From contig AZWL01000022.1 of the NCBI GenBank assembly GCA_000514715.1, forward strand, positions 43,611 through 107,610: 64,000 nucleotides of DNA. Direction: 5' to 3'. Source of the DNA: Streptomyces sp. CNH099. Its GTDB lineage: Bacteria > Actinomycetota > Actinomycetes > Streptomycetales > Streptomycetaceae. A model generated the notes under the pieces. The model was not told the DNA's origin, ran no database searches, and was given only the letters and a program-made list of their open reading frames with translations. Made by a program: the position numbers and the translations under genes. Shown piece after piece: positions 41,618-50,128 of this stretch. Positions within the stretch are counted from its first letter, which is position 1. The number at the start of each line of letters is the position of its first letter.

Positions 41618-42527
41618 GGAACCCCTCCCGCCAGCTCGGGAAGCGCGGCACCCAGCCCAGCTCCCTGCGCGCCTTGTCGTTCGAGCACCCGCGCGCCGCC
41701 GTCATCTGCTCCACGAAGAACCCGCCGGCCAGCAGCCGCCCGAGCCAGGCGGGCAGGTGCATCGGCGGCTTGGCGCCCGCGACCTCGGCGAGGTACGGCA
41801 GCCACTCGGCGACCTGCGCCGGCTCGTCGTCGACGACGTTGTAGGCGCCGGGCACGCCGTCCTCCACCGCGGCGAGCGTCGCGGCCGCGGCGTCGGCGAC
41901 CTCGATGAACGACCAGACGCCGGCGCCGCCGCCGATCACCGGCAGCTGCCGCTTCCGTACGGCGTCCACCAGGTGGTCCGAGGCGCCCTGCCCGTAGAAC
42001 GTGCCGTAGCGCAGCACGATGCCCTCCGGTACCCCGAGCGGCACGTTCTCGTCCACGTGCCGGACCGCCGCCAGCGTACGCGCCGCCGACGCGACGGGCG
42101 GCTCCGCGACGGCCGGGTCCTCCTCGGACTTCACCGGGCCGCCGGAGTGCTCGTAAACGAAGCTGTGGCCCTGGGCGACGACGCGGCGGGTGCCCGCCCG
42201 CTCCGCGGCGGCCAGCAGGTTGTCGGTGCCCCGGGTGCGGAGTTCGTTCGTGGCGGCGAACACCTTGTCGACGTTGCGGAGGCTCCGCACGCCGCCCAGC
42301 GCGGTCATCTGGTGCACGATGACGTCCGGCTCCGCGGCTGCCACCGCCGCGATCACCGCCTCCCGGTCCAGCCCGTCCAGCACCACCGGCTCCGCGCCCG
42401 CCGCGCGCAGCCCCGCGGCGTTGGCGGGCGTCCGCGTGGTGGCGGTGACGGCGTGGCCCGAGGCGACCAGCCCGGGGACGAGGTGCCGCCCCAGCGCACC
42501 GGTCGCCCCCGTGACGAAGACTCGCAT
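41601..42527 (-). CDS. NAD(P)-dependent epimerase/reductase, ECF41-linked COE protein
   Basis: A 308-residue extended SDR with AAAGGGAA before the ATG. The nucleotide-binding motif is MRVFVTGATGALGRHLVPGL. Later segments are VAQGHSFVYEHSGGPVKSEEDP, GIVLRYGTFYGQGASDHLVDA, WSFIEVADAAAATLAAVE and GAYNVVDDEPAQVAEWLPYLA. The usual YxxxK dyad is not obvious, so catalysis is uncertain. ECF41 sigma factors are typically linked to one such carboxymuconolactone decarboxylase, oxidoreductase or epimerase (COE) gene, which is their target. The pattern here fits. Confidence 0.87.
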   Translation of the reverse strand: MRVFVTGATGALGRHLVPGLVASGHAVTATTRTPANAAGLRAAGAEPVVLDGLDREAVIAAVAAAEPDVIVHQMTALGGVRSLRNVDKVFAATNELRTRGTDNLLAAAERAGTRRVVAQGHSFVYEHSGGPVKSEEDPAVAEPPVASAARTLAAVRHVDENVPLGVPEGIVLRYGTFYGQGASDHLVDAVRKRQLPVIGGGAGVWSFIEVADAAAATLAAVEDGVPGAYNVVDDEPAQVAEWLPYLAEVAGAKPPMHLPAWLGRLLAGGFFVEQMTAARGCSNDKARRELGWVPRFPSWREGFRAWAG

Positions 42528-42559
42528 GATGTTCCCTTTCCGTGGTGATGACCCCTGGA

Positions 42560-42586
42560 GACAGAGCAGCACCCGGATCTGTGACA
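42560..42586 (-). promoter_or_regulatory. Predicted ECF41-dependent promoter of the epimerase-sigma operon
   Basis: On the minus strand a perfect TGTCACA -35 element (42586-42580) is followed after 16 nt by TGTC (42563-42560). The ECF41 consensus is TGTCACA, about 16 nt, then CGTC. The site lies 33-59 bp upstream of the epimerase ATG. Confidence 0.7.
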
Positions 42587-42662
42587 CCCGGCCGCACCGG
42601 GGCCGCGGGCGGGGCGCATAACGGGAGGCGGCGGGCGGCGCCGCGCGGGTACCGTGCGGACG

Positions 42663-43601
42663 ATGAGCGACCCCGTCCTCTTCCCGCCCGACCTGCCCGT
42701 CCTCACCGAGATGCGCGTGCACGCCTCCGGACGCGCCTGGCTGGCCGAGCTGCCCGCCCTGGTGGAGAAGCTCCGCGCCCGCTGGTCGCTGCGCCTCGGC
42801 GCCCCGTTCGCAGGCGGCAGCTGCTCCTGGGTGGCGCCCGCCCGGCTGCCCGACGGCACCCGCGCCGTGTTCAAGGTCACCTGGCCGCACCGCGAGGCGG
42901 CGGGCGAGGCCGAGGGCCTGCGCATCTGGGCGGGCCGGGGCGCCGTCCGCCTCCTCGACCACGACCCCGGACACCACGCGCTGCTGCTGGAGCGCTGCGA
43001 GCCGGGCACCGAACTCGGCGCCGCCGGCGGGCTCGGCGCCGAGCACCGGCTGCGGCTCGGCGCGGAGGTGCTGCGCGAACTGTGGCGCGCCCCGGTGCCG
43101 CGGGACTGCTCGCTGGAGCGGGTCGCGGACGTGTGCGCCGAGTGGGCCGACCTCGTCGAGGAGCGCATGGCGCGGCTGCGCCCCGGCTACGACCCCGGGC
43201 TGGTCGCCCACGGTGCCCGGCTCCTCCGCGAACTGCCCGGCAGCGCCGCCCGGGAGGCCGTCGTCCACGGCGACTTCAACCCCGGCAACGTCCTCGCCGC
43301 CGGGCGCCGCCCGTGGCTGGCCATCGACGCCAAGCCGATGACCGGCGACCCGGGCTACGACCCGTTCCCGCTGCTGGAGCAGATCGACGACCCGTTCGCC
43401 GCCGCGGACCCGCACCGCACGGTCGCGCACCGGCTGGCGCTGCTCGCCGGCGAACTGGGCGAGGACACGGACCGGCTGGCGGCGTGGGCGGTGGCCCGCC
43501 TGGTGGAGGAGGCGCTGTGGCGCGCGGAGCACGGGCGGACCCCGTACGGCGCGCAGCTGCTCGGGAAGGCGCGGCTGCTGGGGGACGCGGCGGGCCTGTA
43601 A
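42663..43601 (+). CDS. Aminoglycoside/hydroxyurea resistance kinase family, APH(6)-like
   Basis: A 312-residue phosphotransferase. Family features are FAGGSCSWVAPARLPDGTRAVFKVTWPHREAAGEAEGLRIW (ATP/Lys region), VHGDFNPGNVLAAGRRPWLAIDAKPMTGDPGYDPFPLL (the HGDxxxxN catalytic loop and metal-binding Asp). Streptomycin 6-phosphotransferases and hydroxyurea kinases share this fold. Many Streptomyces chromosomes carry such genes with no antibiotic cluster nearby, so the physiological substrate is open. It is divergent from the epimerase operon. Confidence 0.88.
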   Translation: MSDPVLFPPDLPVLTEMRVHASGRAWLAELPALVEKLRARWSLRLGAPFAGGSCSWVAPARLPDGTRAVFKVTWPHREAAGEAEGLRIWAGRGAVRLLDHDPGHHALLLERCEPGTELGAAGGLGAEHRLRLGAEVLRELWRAPVPRDCSLERVADVCAEWADLVEERMARLRPGYDPGLVAHGARLLRELPGSAAREAVVHGDFNPGNVLAAGRRPWLAIDAKPMTGDPGYDPFPLLEQIDDPFAAADPHRTVAHRLALLAGELGEDTDRLAAWAVARLVEEALWRAEHGRTPYGAQLLGKARLLGDAAGL

Positions 43602-43606
43602 GGGCC

Positions 43607-43831
43607 CTAGGCGCCGAAATCGCCGGACTTGACGCCGTCGACGAACGACTCCCAGGCGTCGGCGGTGAAGACCAGGGCGGGGCCGTGCGGATCCTTGCTG
43701 TCGCGCACCGGGACGAGAGTGGCGTGGAACCCGTCCGCCACCTCAAGGCAGGCGGTCGCCGGGGAGTCGCTGTAGCTGGTCTTGCGCCACCGGGCGTCAC
43801 TCAGGTCGAACCGGTCATTCCATGCGGTCAT
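43607..43831 (-). CDS. DUF397 domain protein
   Basis: A 74-residue protein with the DUF397 pattern WRKTSYSDSPATACLEVADG, VPVRDSKDPHGPALVFTADAWESFVDGVKSGDF. In Streptomyces these small proteins usually sit next to an XRE-type helix-turn-helix gene and act with it in development-linked regulation. No XRE gene is adjacent here, so this is an orphan copy. Its stop lies 5 bp from the stop of the convergent kinase gene. Confidence 0.88.
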   Translation of the reverse strand: MTAWNDRFDLSDARWRKTSYSDSPATACLEVADGFHATLVPVRDSKDPHGPALVFTADAWESFVDGVKSGDFGA

Positions 43832-44044
43832 GCCCGCAGTCTTCCGCCCGCGACCGGAGCGGGGCAAGGGATCCGCCCTTGGCCGAACCGGCACCCCGAG
43901 GCCGCCGGTTACGCCGCCACGGAGCGGCGGGGCAGCGGGGCGGGGGCGCCGGGGAGGAGTTGCCCCCGACCCGGGCCGGGACGGATCCGCCCGCCCGCCC
44001 CGCGCGCAGTCAGGCGGGACAGGCGGGGCAGGCGGGCGGGGAGT

Positions 44045-44098
44045 GGACGGACGCACCCGGGTCGGGCGTGCCGGCGTACGAACCGGGTGCGTCCGTCC
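44045..44098 (-). terminator. Strong hairpin, 16-bp perfect stem
   Basis: GGACGGACGCACCCGG (44045-44060) and CCGGGTGCGTCCGTCC (44083-44098) pair perfectly around a 22-nt loop. It begins 69 bp beyond the protease stop codon, in the right place to terminate that transcript. Apart from this and the adjacent GCGGCGTAC repeat, nothing was found in the 335-bp gap 43832-44166. Confidence 0.75.
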
Positions 44099-44125
44099 GG
44101 CTTCAGGTGCCGCTCCACCGCGGAT

Positions 44126-44166
44126 GCGGCGTACGCGGCGTACGCGGCGGCCGCGGCCGCCGCGGC
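44126..44166. repeat. Tandem 9-bp GCGGCGTAC-type repeat
   Basis: Two exact copies of GCGGCGTAC are followed by two degenerate copies and a partial one, ending at the protease stop codon. It is probably slippage-derived; no function is assigned. Confidence 0.6.
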
Positions 44167-44928
44167 TCAGACACCGGCGACGGACTGGATCCAGGAGCGG
44201 TACCGCGTGACGTTCGTGTACGCGGTGGTGGTCTGCCGGTCGCTGGTGGACGCGACGCCGACCTGGACGCCGTTCGCCATCATCGGACCGCCGGAGTCAC
44301 CGCCGGCCGTGATGCCGTTGCCGTACCGGGCGCAGATCGCGTTGCCGCCGTAGGCGTCGTAGCAGCCGCCGGTGACGGTCACGTTGGCGACCTTCAGGTA
44401 CTGGGACTGGCAGTTGATCTCCTGCCCGCAGCGGGAGGTCGCGCCCCAGCCGTAGACCTGCACGCTCTGCCCGACCCGCACGGAACCGGGCTGGCCGAGT
44501 GTCGCGTACGTGGTGGACACGGACCGGTCGAGCCGGACGAGCGCCAGGTCCGAGGAGTGGGTGTAGGTCTGCACCCCGTTGGCCACGGTGCCGCCGCTGG
44601 TCTGGTCGAGGCTGCCGATGCGGAAGGACAGCCCGCCGCCGCCGACGCAGTGCCTGGCGGTGAGTATCCAGGTGGGCGCGATGATCGACGCGCTGCACGT
44701 CTGGCGCCCGTTGGAGAACAGCCGTGCGGCCCAGGGGCCGCTCTGCGCGTAGCCGCCGCCGATGATCTTCGTGGTGGGCGGGCCGTCCGCGGTGGGGGCG
44801 TGTGCCGCCGTGCGGACGTCGGCGGAGCCGTAGGCGGACGTGTGGTCCGCGGCGACTGCCGTGCCGCCCAGGGTGAGGGCGGCCAGCAGGGCGGCGAGGA
44901 GCGTGGGGAGTGATCTGGTTATTCGCAA
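44167..44928 (-). CDS. Secreted trypsin-like serine protease (S1 family)
   Basis: A 253-residue preproenzyme from a TTG start (MRITRSLPTLLAALLAALTLGG, a clear signal peptide) with GAGGA close upstream. A short propeptide precedes the mature domain start KIIGGGYAQSGPWAARL. The catalytic triad is His in WILTARHCVG, Asp in HSSDLALVRL and Ser in ITAGGDSGGPMM; the Cys residues fit three disulfides. It should cleave proteins outside the cell. The rare TTG start with a very short spacer suggests low translation, or that the start is misread. Confidence 0.9.
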   Translation of the reverse strand: MRITRSLPTLLAALLAALTLGGTAVAADHTSAYGSADVRTAAHAPTADGPPTTKIIGGGYAQSGPWAARLFSNGRQTCSASIIAPTWILTARHCVGGGGLSFRIGSLDQTSGGTVANGVQTYTHSSDLALVRLDRSVSTTYATLGQPGSVRVGQSVQVYGWGATSRCGQEINCQSQYLKVANVTVTGGCYDAYGGNAICARYGNGITAGGDSGGPMMANGVQVGVASTSDRQTTTAYTNVTRYRSWIQSVAGV

Positions 44929-44947
44929 GGTTCCTCGTTTCCGAAGG

Positions 44948-44973
44948 CACGCGGGCTCGGGTGGGCCCGCGTG
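44948..44973. promoter_or_regulatory. Inverted repeat upstream of the protease
   Basis: CACGCGGGC-(8 nt)-GCCCGCGTG is a perfect 9-bp inverted repeat starting 20 bp upstream of the protease TTG. It may be a leader hairpin or an operator. Confidence 0.35.
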
Positions 44974-45213
44974 TGGAGGGCCAGGGAAGTACCAGCCGTC
45001 AGGATTCCGGAAACCGGGCGTTCGCGGTAATCACAACTTCCCATAACGCGCCGCGATGGCGGCGCCGTTGGCCGGGGCGGCGGCCCCGGGGGGTGGCAAC
45101 CGCGGCGGGGAAGGCGGCAGTTGGAGCGCCCCTGGCTCGATCAGTATGCGCCCGGGGAGTCGTGGCAGTACGCTGCCGTGATCGTGGAGCTGGGCGCGGA
45201 AGGCGGTACGGGC

Positions 45214-46497
45214 GTGGGTGCGGGCGGTCTTGAGCTGCCCCCGGCAGGCGGTCCCGAGGACGAGGGCCGCGGGGGTGGCGGCTCGACCGAGCCGCCGCCG
45301 GGCGAGCCTCCGCCGCCCGGGACGGTGTCGCTGGCCCGGCCCATGGAGATCGGAGCGGAGATCGGCTGGGGCGCGGACGACTGGGACGAGGTACGCACCC
45401 GGGCGGCCCGCGCGGGCCGGGCGTACATCTGGCTGAACGTCGTCGAGCAGCGGCTGCGCTCCGTCGTCGCCGCGGTGCTGCGCCCCGTCTACGAGCCGGT
45501 GCACGGCGAGGAGTGGGTCGTCGCCGCGGCGGGGCCCGCGGGCCAGGAGTGGGTGCAGCGGGCCGTCGCGGTGCGGGAGGTCAGCCGGCGCAAGGGCTAT
45601 CTGCTCGACCCCGCCGACGACAACGTCATCAGCTTCCTGACGCTGCCGCAGCTGCGCGAGCTGATGGTGCAGCACTGGCCGTGCTTCGAGCCGTACCTCG
45701 ACGACCGGCGCGACCTGGAACTCGCGCTCGACGAGCTGGAGGTCGCCCGCAACGTCGTCTCGCGCAACCGCGCCCTGTCCGGCACCGTGCTGGCGCAGGC
45801 CGAGCGCGCGGCGGCCCGGCTGCTGCGCCTCCTCGGCGCCGACGACCAGCCGCCGTCCGCGGACCGGCTGCCGGTGGACGCGGTGGAGGACCTCGTCGGC
45901 GACCGGTACGCCGACGTCGTCGGCGTCCACCCGGACCGGGTGGGGCTGCAAAGGGCGCTGCCCGCCGAGGACCTCTTCGGCGGCGCCCGGCGGCTCGACG
46001 CGATCGGCATCGGACTCAACCTGCTGGTGCAGAACTACTCCGGCCGCCGCCTCGGCCGGCTCGCGGAGGGCGGCTGCCGGGTCCGGCTGCTGTTCCTCAA
46101 CCCGGCGAGCAGCACCGTCCGCCGCCGGGAGCGCGAACTGGGCATGAAGCGGGGCGAGCTGGCGCGGGCGGTGGAGACGAACATCATCCACATGCGCCGG
46201 GTGCGCTCCCGGCTGCGCCCGCAGGGCGGCGGGGATCCGGCGGGGGCGTTCGAGATCCGGGTCTTCGACGAGACGCCGCGGTTCACGGCGTACCTGATCA
46301 ACGGCGACCGGCCGGACGGGCTCGGGGTGGTGCAGACGTACCTGCGGCGGGCCCGCGGGGCGGAGGCGCCGGCGCTGGTGCTGCGGGCCGCCCGGCGGGA
46401 GCTGGTGCACGGGGAGGGCGGCGGCGAGCCGGGGCTCTTCGAGGTGTACCGGGAGGAGTTCGAGAGCTTCTGGACGGACGCGCGGCCGGTCTCCTGA
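45214..46497 (+). CDS. SAV2148-type HEPN domain protein
   Basis: A 427-residue protein recognised from highly conserved Streptomyces orthologues: VSLARPMEIG, RAARAGRAYIWLNVVEQRLRSVVAAVLRPVYEPVHGEEWVVAAAGPAGQEWVQRAVAVREVSRRKGYLLDPADDNVISFLTLPQLRELMVQHWPCFEPY. The family carries a HEPN-like helical domain; I could not point with confidence to an RNase motif, and the function is unknown. The start is uncertain: the frame is open from 45121 (TTG), with GTG codons at 45178 and 45184, and 45214 was chosen because orthologues begin near GGLELPP. Confidence 0.75.
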   Translation: MGAGGLELPPAGGPEDEGRGGGGSTEPPPGEPPPPGTVSLARPMEIGAEIGWGADDWDEVRTRAARAGRAYIWLNVVEQRLRSVVAAVLRPVYEPVHGEEWVVAAAGPAGQEWVQRAVAVREVSRRKGYLLDPADDNVISFLTLPQLRELMVQHWPCFEPYLDDRRDLELALDELEVARNVVSRNRALSGTVLAQAERAAARLLRLLGADDQPPSADRLPVDAVEDLVGDRYADVVGVHPDRVGLQRALPAEDLFGGARRLDAIGIGLNLLVQNYSGRRLGRLAEGGCRVRLLFLNPASSTVRRRERELGMKRGELARAVETNIIHMRRVRSRLRPQGGGDPAGAFEIRVFDETPRFTAYLINGDRPDGLGVVQTYLRRARGAEAPALVLRAARRELVHGEGGGEPGLFEVYREEFESFWTDARPVS

Positions 46498-46699
46498 CGG
46501 CCGGTCGCCGCAGGGCGGCCGTGCGCCGCCCCGGCGCCCCCTCCTCCCGCCGGCCCCTTCCGGCGCCCCCTCCGGAGGCCCTTTCCAAGCCCCTTTCCAC
46601 GCCCCTCCGGGGCTCCCCGACATCCGGAATCTTGCGGTCCGGTATGTCAGTGGCGGGTGAGAGTGTGGGGTCACTGGCCACAGAACAGGGAGGGCGCCC

Positions 46700-47461
46700 A
46701 TGGGGTGGTACGGGGAGCTGCTGGTCGGCTTCGACCTGGAAACGACCGGGACGGACCCGGGGGAGGCGCGGATCGTCTCCGCCGCCGTCGTGGAGGCCGT
46801 CCGCGGCGTGCCGGCGCGCCGGCGGGAGTGGCTGGCCGACCCCGGCGTTCCGGTGCCGCCGGAGACGACCGCGATCCACGGCATCACCGACGAGCGGGCG
46901 ACGGCCCACGGCCGGCCGGCGGCGGAGGTCGCGGACGCGGTGGCGGAGTCGCTGGCGGCCCACTGGCTGCGCGGGGTCCCCGTCGTGGCGTACAACGCCG
47001 CGTTCGACCTGACGCTGCTGGCCGCGGAGTTGCGCCGCCACGGGCTCGCGCCGATGCGCGAGCGGCTGGGCGGCGGGGAGGAGGGCCCGGTGATCGATCC
47101 GTACGCGATGGACAGGACGGTGGACCCGTTCCGGGAGGGCAAGAGGACGCTGGAGGCGGTCTGCGCGGAGTACGGGGTGGTGCTCGGCCGCGCGCACGAC
47201 GCCGCGGAGGACGCGCTCGCCGCGGTCCGGCTGGCGGTGGCGATAGCCGAACGGTACGGGGACGTGGCGTCGGCCGGCGCCTGGGACCTGCACCGCGGCC
47301 AGGCGGGCTGGCACGCGGAGCGCGCGGAGGGCTACCGCCAGTGGCTCCTGCGCCAGACCCGCCCCCCGGCCCCGGCGGCCGGCCCCGCCACGCCGCCACC
47401 GCCCCCGGCGGCGGAGCCGGTGCCGAAGCGCGGCTTCGGCGCGGACGACGCGGTGGCGTAA
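46700..47461 (+). CDS. DnaQ-like 3'-5' exonuclease (DEDDh)
   Basis: A 253-residue protein with AGGGAGGG about 6 nt before the ATG. The exonuclease motifs are all present: D-x-E in LVGFDLETTGTD, the second motif VVAYNAAFDLTLLAAEL and the third LGRAHDAAEDALAAV (His and Asp). It resembles a stand-alone DNA polymerase III epsilon-like or RNase T-like proofreading exonuclease. The C-terminal 35 residues are proline-rich and end KRGFGADDAVA; a degraded copy of the DNA encoding this tail occurs just downstream. Confidence 0.88.
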   Translation: MGWYGELLVGFDLETTGTDPGEARIVSAAVVEAVRGVPARRREWLADPGVPVPPETTAIHGITDERATAHGRPAAEVADAVAESLAAHWLRGVPVVAYNAAFDLTLLAAELRRHGLAPMRERLGGGEEGPVIDPYAMDRTVDPFREGKRTLEAVCAEYGVVLGRAHDAAEDALAAVRLAVAIAERYGDVASAGAWDLHRGQAGWHAERAEGYRQWLLRQTRPPAPAAGPATPPPPPAAEPVPKRGFGADDAVA

Positions 47462-47590
47462 CCGGGTCGTGGGGCGCCGGGCCCGGCGGCTGCCCTCGCC
47501 GCGTTTGGTGCGCGTTTCGGTGCGGACGGCGTGGTGGCGTAGCCGGGGCGCAGGCGACCGCGGGCCGGCGTCCACGGCCGCACCTGCCGC

Positions 47591-47626
47591 GTCGGCGCTG
47601 CCTCCCGCGGGGGAGGCGGCGCCGAC
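47591..47626. terminator. Hairpin, 15-bp stem with one wobble pair
   Basis: GTCGGCGCTGCCTCC pairs with GGAGGCGGCGCCGAC (one T-G wobble) around a 6-nt loop, 130 bp after the exonuclease stop. It is in place to terminate the exonuclease transcript. Confidence 0.6.
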
Positions 47627-47800
47627 ACGGGTTGGCGGTGGCGTCGTCGGGCAGGGCTGCGGGGAGCCGGGGCGCGCCCCGGCTTCGCCGGGCGGCTCGG
47701 GCCCGGACGGCGGGCCGACCGCCGGCGGCCGGGGACGTCGCCACCGGCGCGCCGCCGGGACCGCGCCGCACACGTCGCCGGCTCTGGTGCGGTGCCGCGA

Positions 47801-47837
47801 GGCCCGCGCGGCAGCGGGCCCCGCTGCCGCGCGGGCC
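47801..47837. terminator. Very strong hairpin, 17-bp perfect stem with 3-nt loop
   Basis: GGCCCGCGCGGCAGCGG and its exact complement are separated by GCC only. The site is 49 bp beyond the stop of the Erm gene on the minus strand, and it also faces the exonuclease gene. It is likely a bidirectional terminator. No gene was found in the 424-bp gap 47462-47885. Confidence 0.75.
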
Positions 47838-47885
47838 CGGCGCACGCCGGCGGTACGCCGCCCTGCCGGCCTCGGGCCGCAGGCT

Positions 47886-48797
47886 TCAGCGCAGCGTTCT
47901 GTGCAGCGTCAACCACTGCGCGGGGGTGGCGAACGCCACCACCGTGTCCCTGGGCAGGGCCGCGGCGCGGAAGCCCGCCGTCAGCCGCGCCGGCGGGTGG
48001 CCCGCGCGGCGCAGCGAGGCGAACAGCGTCCCGCCCGCCCCGCCGAACCCCGCCTCGACCATGCGGCGGTACGCGGCCTCCTCGCCCCGCGGCAGCAGCG
48101 GGCGCCGGCGGCGCTCGATCCGCAGCACCGCCGAGTCCACCCGCGGCACCGGCCGGAAGCACTCCCGCGGCACCCGGCCGCACAGCCGCCACTCGTGCCA
48201 CGGCCACGTCCGCACGGTCAGCAGGCTCCAACGGCCGAAGTCCCCGGTCCGCTTGCGGGCGTACTCAAGCTGGGTGACGAACGTCGCCGCGTCGAGCCGC
48301 GGCGCACGCAGGCACCAGTCCACGATGTCGGAGGTCCGCGCATACGGGACGTTGCCCACCACCGCGAACGGCTCCCGCGGCGGCCGGGCCGTGAGGAAGT
48401 CCTGCCCCACGACGCGGACATGGGGGTGCGCCGCGAACCGGGCGCGGAGCCCGCCGAGGAGCCGGCGGTCGACCTCGTAGGCGATCAGCTCCCGGCAGCG
48501 CGGGGCCAGCGCCTCGGTCAGCGCCCCCCTGCCGGCGCCGACCTCGACGACGAGCCCGCCGTCCGGCTCCGGCGCCGCGAGGCGCGCGACGCGCTCGGCG
48601 ACGGCCCGGCTGGCCAGGAAGTTCTGGGACAGGGCGCGGGACCGGGAGCCGGGGCGCGCGCCCCGGCCGGTCGCGGGGGAGCCGCGGCGGCGGTTGGTGC
48701 GGGCGTCGCCGCCCGCGTTCGTGCGGGCGTCGTCGCCGGCACGACGGTTCGTATCGGAATCCGCGCGCGCGTGCGCGCGTCGGTGAGAGCGGGCCAC
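47886..48797 (-). CDS. 23S rRNA adenine N6-methyltransferase, Erm family
   Basis: A 303-residue protein from a GTG with GGAAGGA 9 nt upstream. After a basic low-complexity N-terminus of about 55 residues come RALSQNFLASRAVAERV, SAM motif VVEVGAGRGALTEAL, the catalytic NVPYARTSDIVDWCL, and TFVTQLEYARKRTGDFGRWSLLTV, close to the actinomycete ErmE-like group. Erm enzymes dimethylate A2058 of 23S rRNA and confer resistance to macrolides, lincosamides and streptogramin B. No antibiotic gene cluster is nearby. An upstream leader could control induction, but no stalling peptide was identified. Confidence 0.92.
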   Translation of the reverse strand: MARSHRRAHARADSDTNRRAGDDARTNAGGDARTNRRRGSPATGRGARPGSRSRALSQNFLASRAVAERVARLAAPEPDGGLVVEVGAGRGALTEALAPRCRELIAYEVDRRLLGGLRARFAAHPHVRVVGQDFLTARPPREPFAVVGNVPYARTSDIVDWCLRAPRLDAATFVTQLEYARKRTGDFGRWSLLTVRTWPWHEWRLCGRVPRECFRPVPRVDSAVLRIERRRRPLLPRGEEAAYRRMVEAGFGGAGGTLFASLRRAGHPPARLTAGFRAAALPRDTVVAFATPAQWLTLHRTLR

Positions 48798-49128
48798 AGC
48801 CGGCCGTCCTTCCGGAAGAAAGTGCGTTCCTGGACTGGCGGATGGCCCTGGCCGGGCAGCACGACGTCGGCCCTCGGCGGGGCGGTGCAGACGTCACGGG
48901 AGAACGCCCGGCGCACGCGCTCAGGGCGCGCGGATCGCGGGGGCTGCGACGGAGTCGCTCAGCGGGAGTGCCGTCCCGGGCTGCCGGTCAGGGCGCCGGG
49001 ACCACGCGGGGACGGTACGGCAGGAGGGCGTAGGCCGTATTCCGCAGACCGGCGTGGCCACCGGTGCACAGACGGGTGTACCCGCCGATGCCCGCGGAGC
49101 AGCAGCCTGCCACGACGTCTCCTTGCCT

Positions 49129-49161
49129 GGGATGTACCCGGGATGTACCCGGGATGCACGT
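49129..49161. repeat. Three tandem 11-bp repeats GGGATGTACCC between divergent genes
   Basis: Copies at 49129 and 49140 are identical and the third (49151) is degenerate. They lie in the 499-bp gap (48798-49296) between the Erm gene and the divergent nucleotidyltransferase gene. Each unit is nearly palindromic (GGG-N5-CCC), so the array could be a regulator-binding site. Nothing else was recognised in the gap. Confidence 0.7.
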
Positions 49162-49296
49162 CCGCGGCCCAGCATAGCCGCGCGCCCGACGTCCGGGCAC
49201 ACCGTTTTCGGTGCCCGCCGGAACCCTCGCGTACCCCGGCCCCCACGCTCGGTGGCGCGGCTGCTACGCTCCCGCTGGGCCGTACCCGGGAGCGAG

Positions 49297-50058
49297 ATGA
49301 CCACCGCTGCCTTTCCCACCCCCCTGCACCGCACGGTGCTTGAGGTGGTGCTGACCGAACTGCGCGCGGACCCCGACGTCCGCGGCGTCCTGCTGTCCGG
49401 TTCCCTCGCCCGCGGAACCGGACGTGCCGATTCCGACCTCGACGTCCTCGTGGTCACCGCCCGCGAATCCGTGCACCCGCCCCCCTGGCGGTCCCGGCGC
49501 CGCCCGCTGCCCGTCGACCTGGTGCCCCGCACCGCCGACCGGTGGCGGTCCTGCTTCGCGCCGGACCGCGTCGGCGACCAGTCCTGGGGCTACGCCTTCC
49601 TCGACGGCGTCGCCCTGCACGACCCCGACGGCCTGGTCGCCCGGCTCATGGCCGACGCCGCCGACATCCACGCCGGCTACCGCACCCCCGCGCCCGTCAA
49701 GGCGCACTACGCCGAGCTGTGGGCGCACGTCGTACCCAGGATGCGGGCCGTGCGCCAGCGCGGCGACCCCGTGGAGACGGGGTGGGCGGCGGCCGTCATG
49801 ACCAACGAGCTGATCCGCACCCTGTGGGCGGCCAACGACCTGCCCAACCCCTCCCTCGACCTCGGCACCTGCCAGCGCTACCTGGGCGACCTCGCGAGCC
49901 CCGCGGGCGCCGCCGACCTCCTGCGCGCCGTGCTGCGCGCGGCCCCGCGGGACGCGCTGCGGCTGCAGCTGGAGCTGCTGGAGGACGTCCTGCCGCTGCT
50001 CGCCGCGCCCGCGGCCCCGCGCCCGCCGCCGGGCGCGAAAGGCGGAGCATACCGGTAG
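49297..50058 (+). CDS. Nucleotidyltransferase-fold protein
   Basis: A 253-residue protein with GGGAG before the ATG. The N-terminal nucleotidyltransferase signature is VLLSGSLARGTGRADSDLDVLVV (G-S followed by D-x-D), and a helical C-terminal half follows, as in kanamycin- or lincosamide-type nucleotidyltransferases. It probably transfers a nucleotide to a small molecule or a macromolecule. Its position between an Erm gene and an exporter makes drug modification plausible, but a toxin-type nucleotidyltransferase is not excluded. Confidence 0.8.
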   Translation: MTTAAFPTPLHRTVLEVVLTELRADPDVRGVLLSGSLARGTGRADSDLDVLVVTARESVHPPPWRSRRRPLPVDLVPRTADRWRSCFAPDRVGDQSWGYAFLDGVALHDPDGLVARLMADAADIHAGYRTPAPVKAHYAELWAHVVPRMRAVRQRGDPVETGWAAAVMTNELIRTLWAANDLPNPSLDLGTCQRYLGDLASPAGAADLLRAVLRAAPRDALRLQLELLEDVLPLLAAPAAPRPPPGAKGGAYR

Positions 50059-50128
50059 CGGACCCGGCGAAGCGGGACGAACGCGCTCCGGTTTCGCCCC
50101 GCCCCGGCGGCACGGCAAGCTCCCCTCC

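Noticed and set aside
44126..44166. Ala-rich repeat protein segment
   Set aside because: The repeats lie outside the protease gene, after its stop codon, and no coding frame with a start signal covers them.
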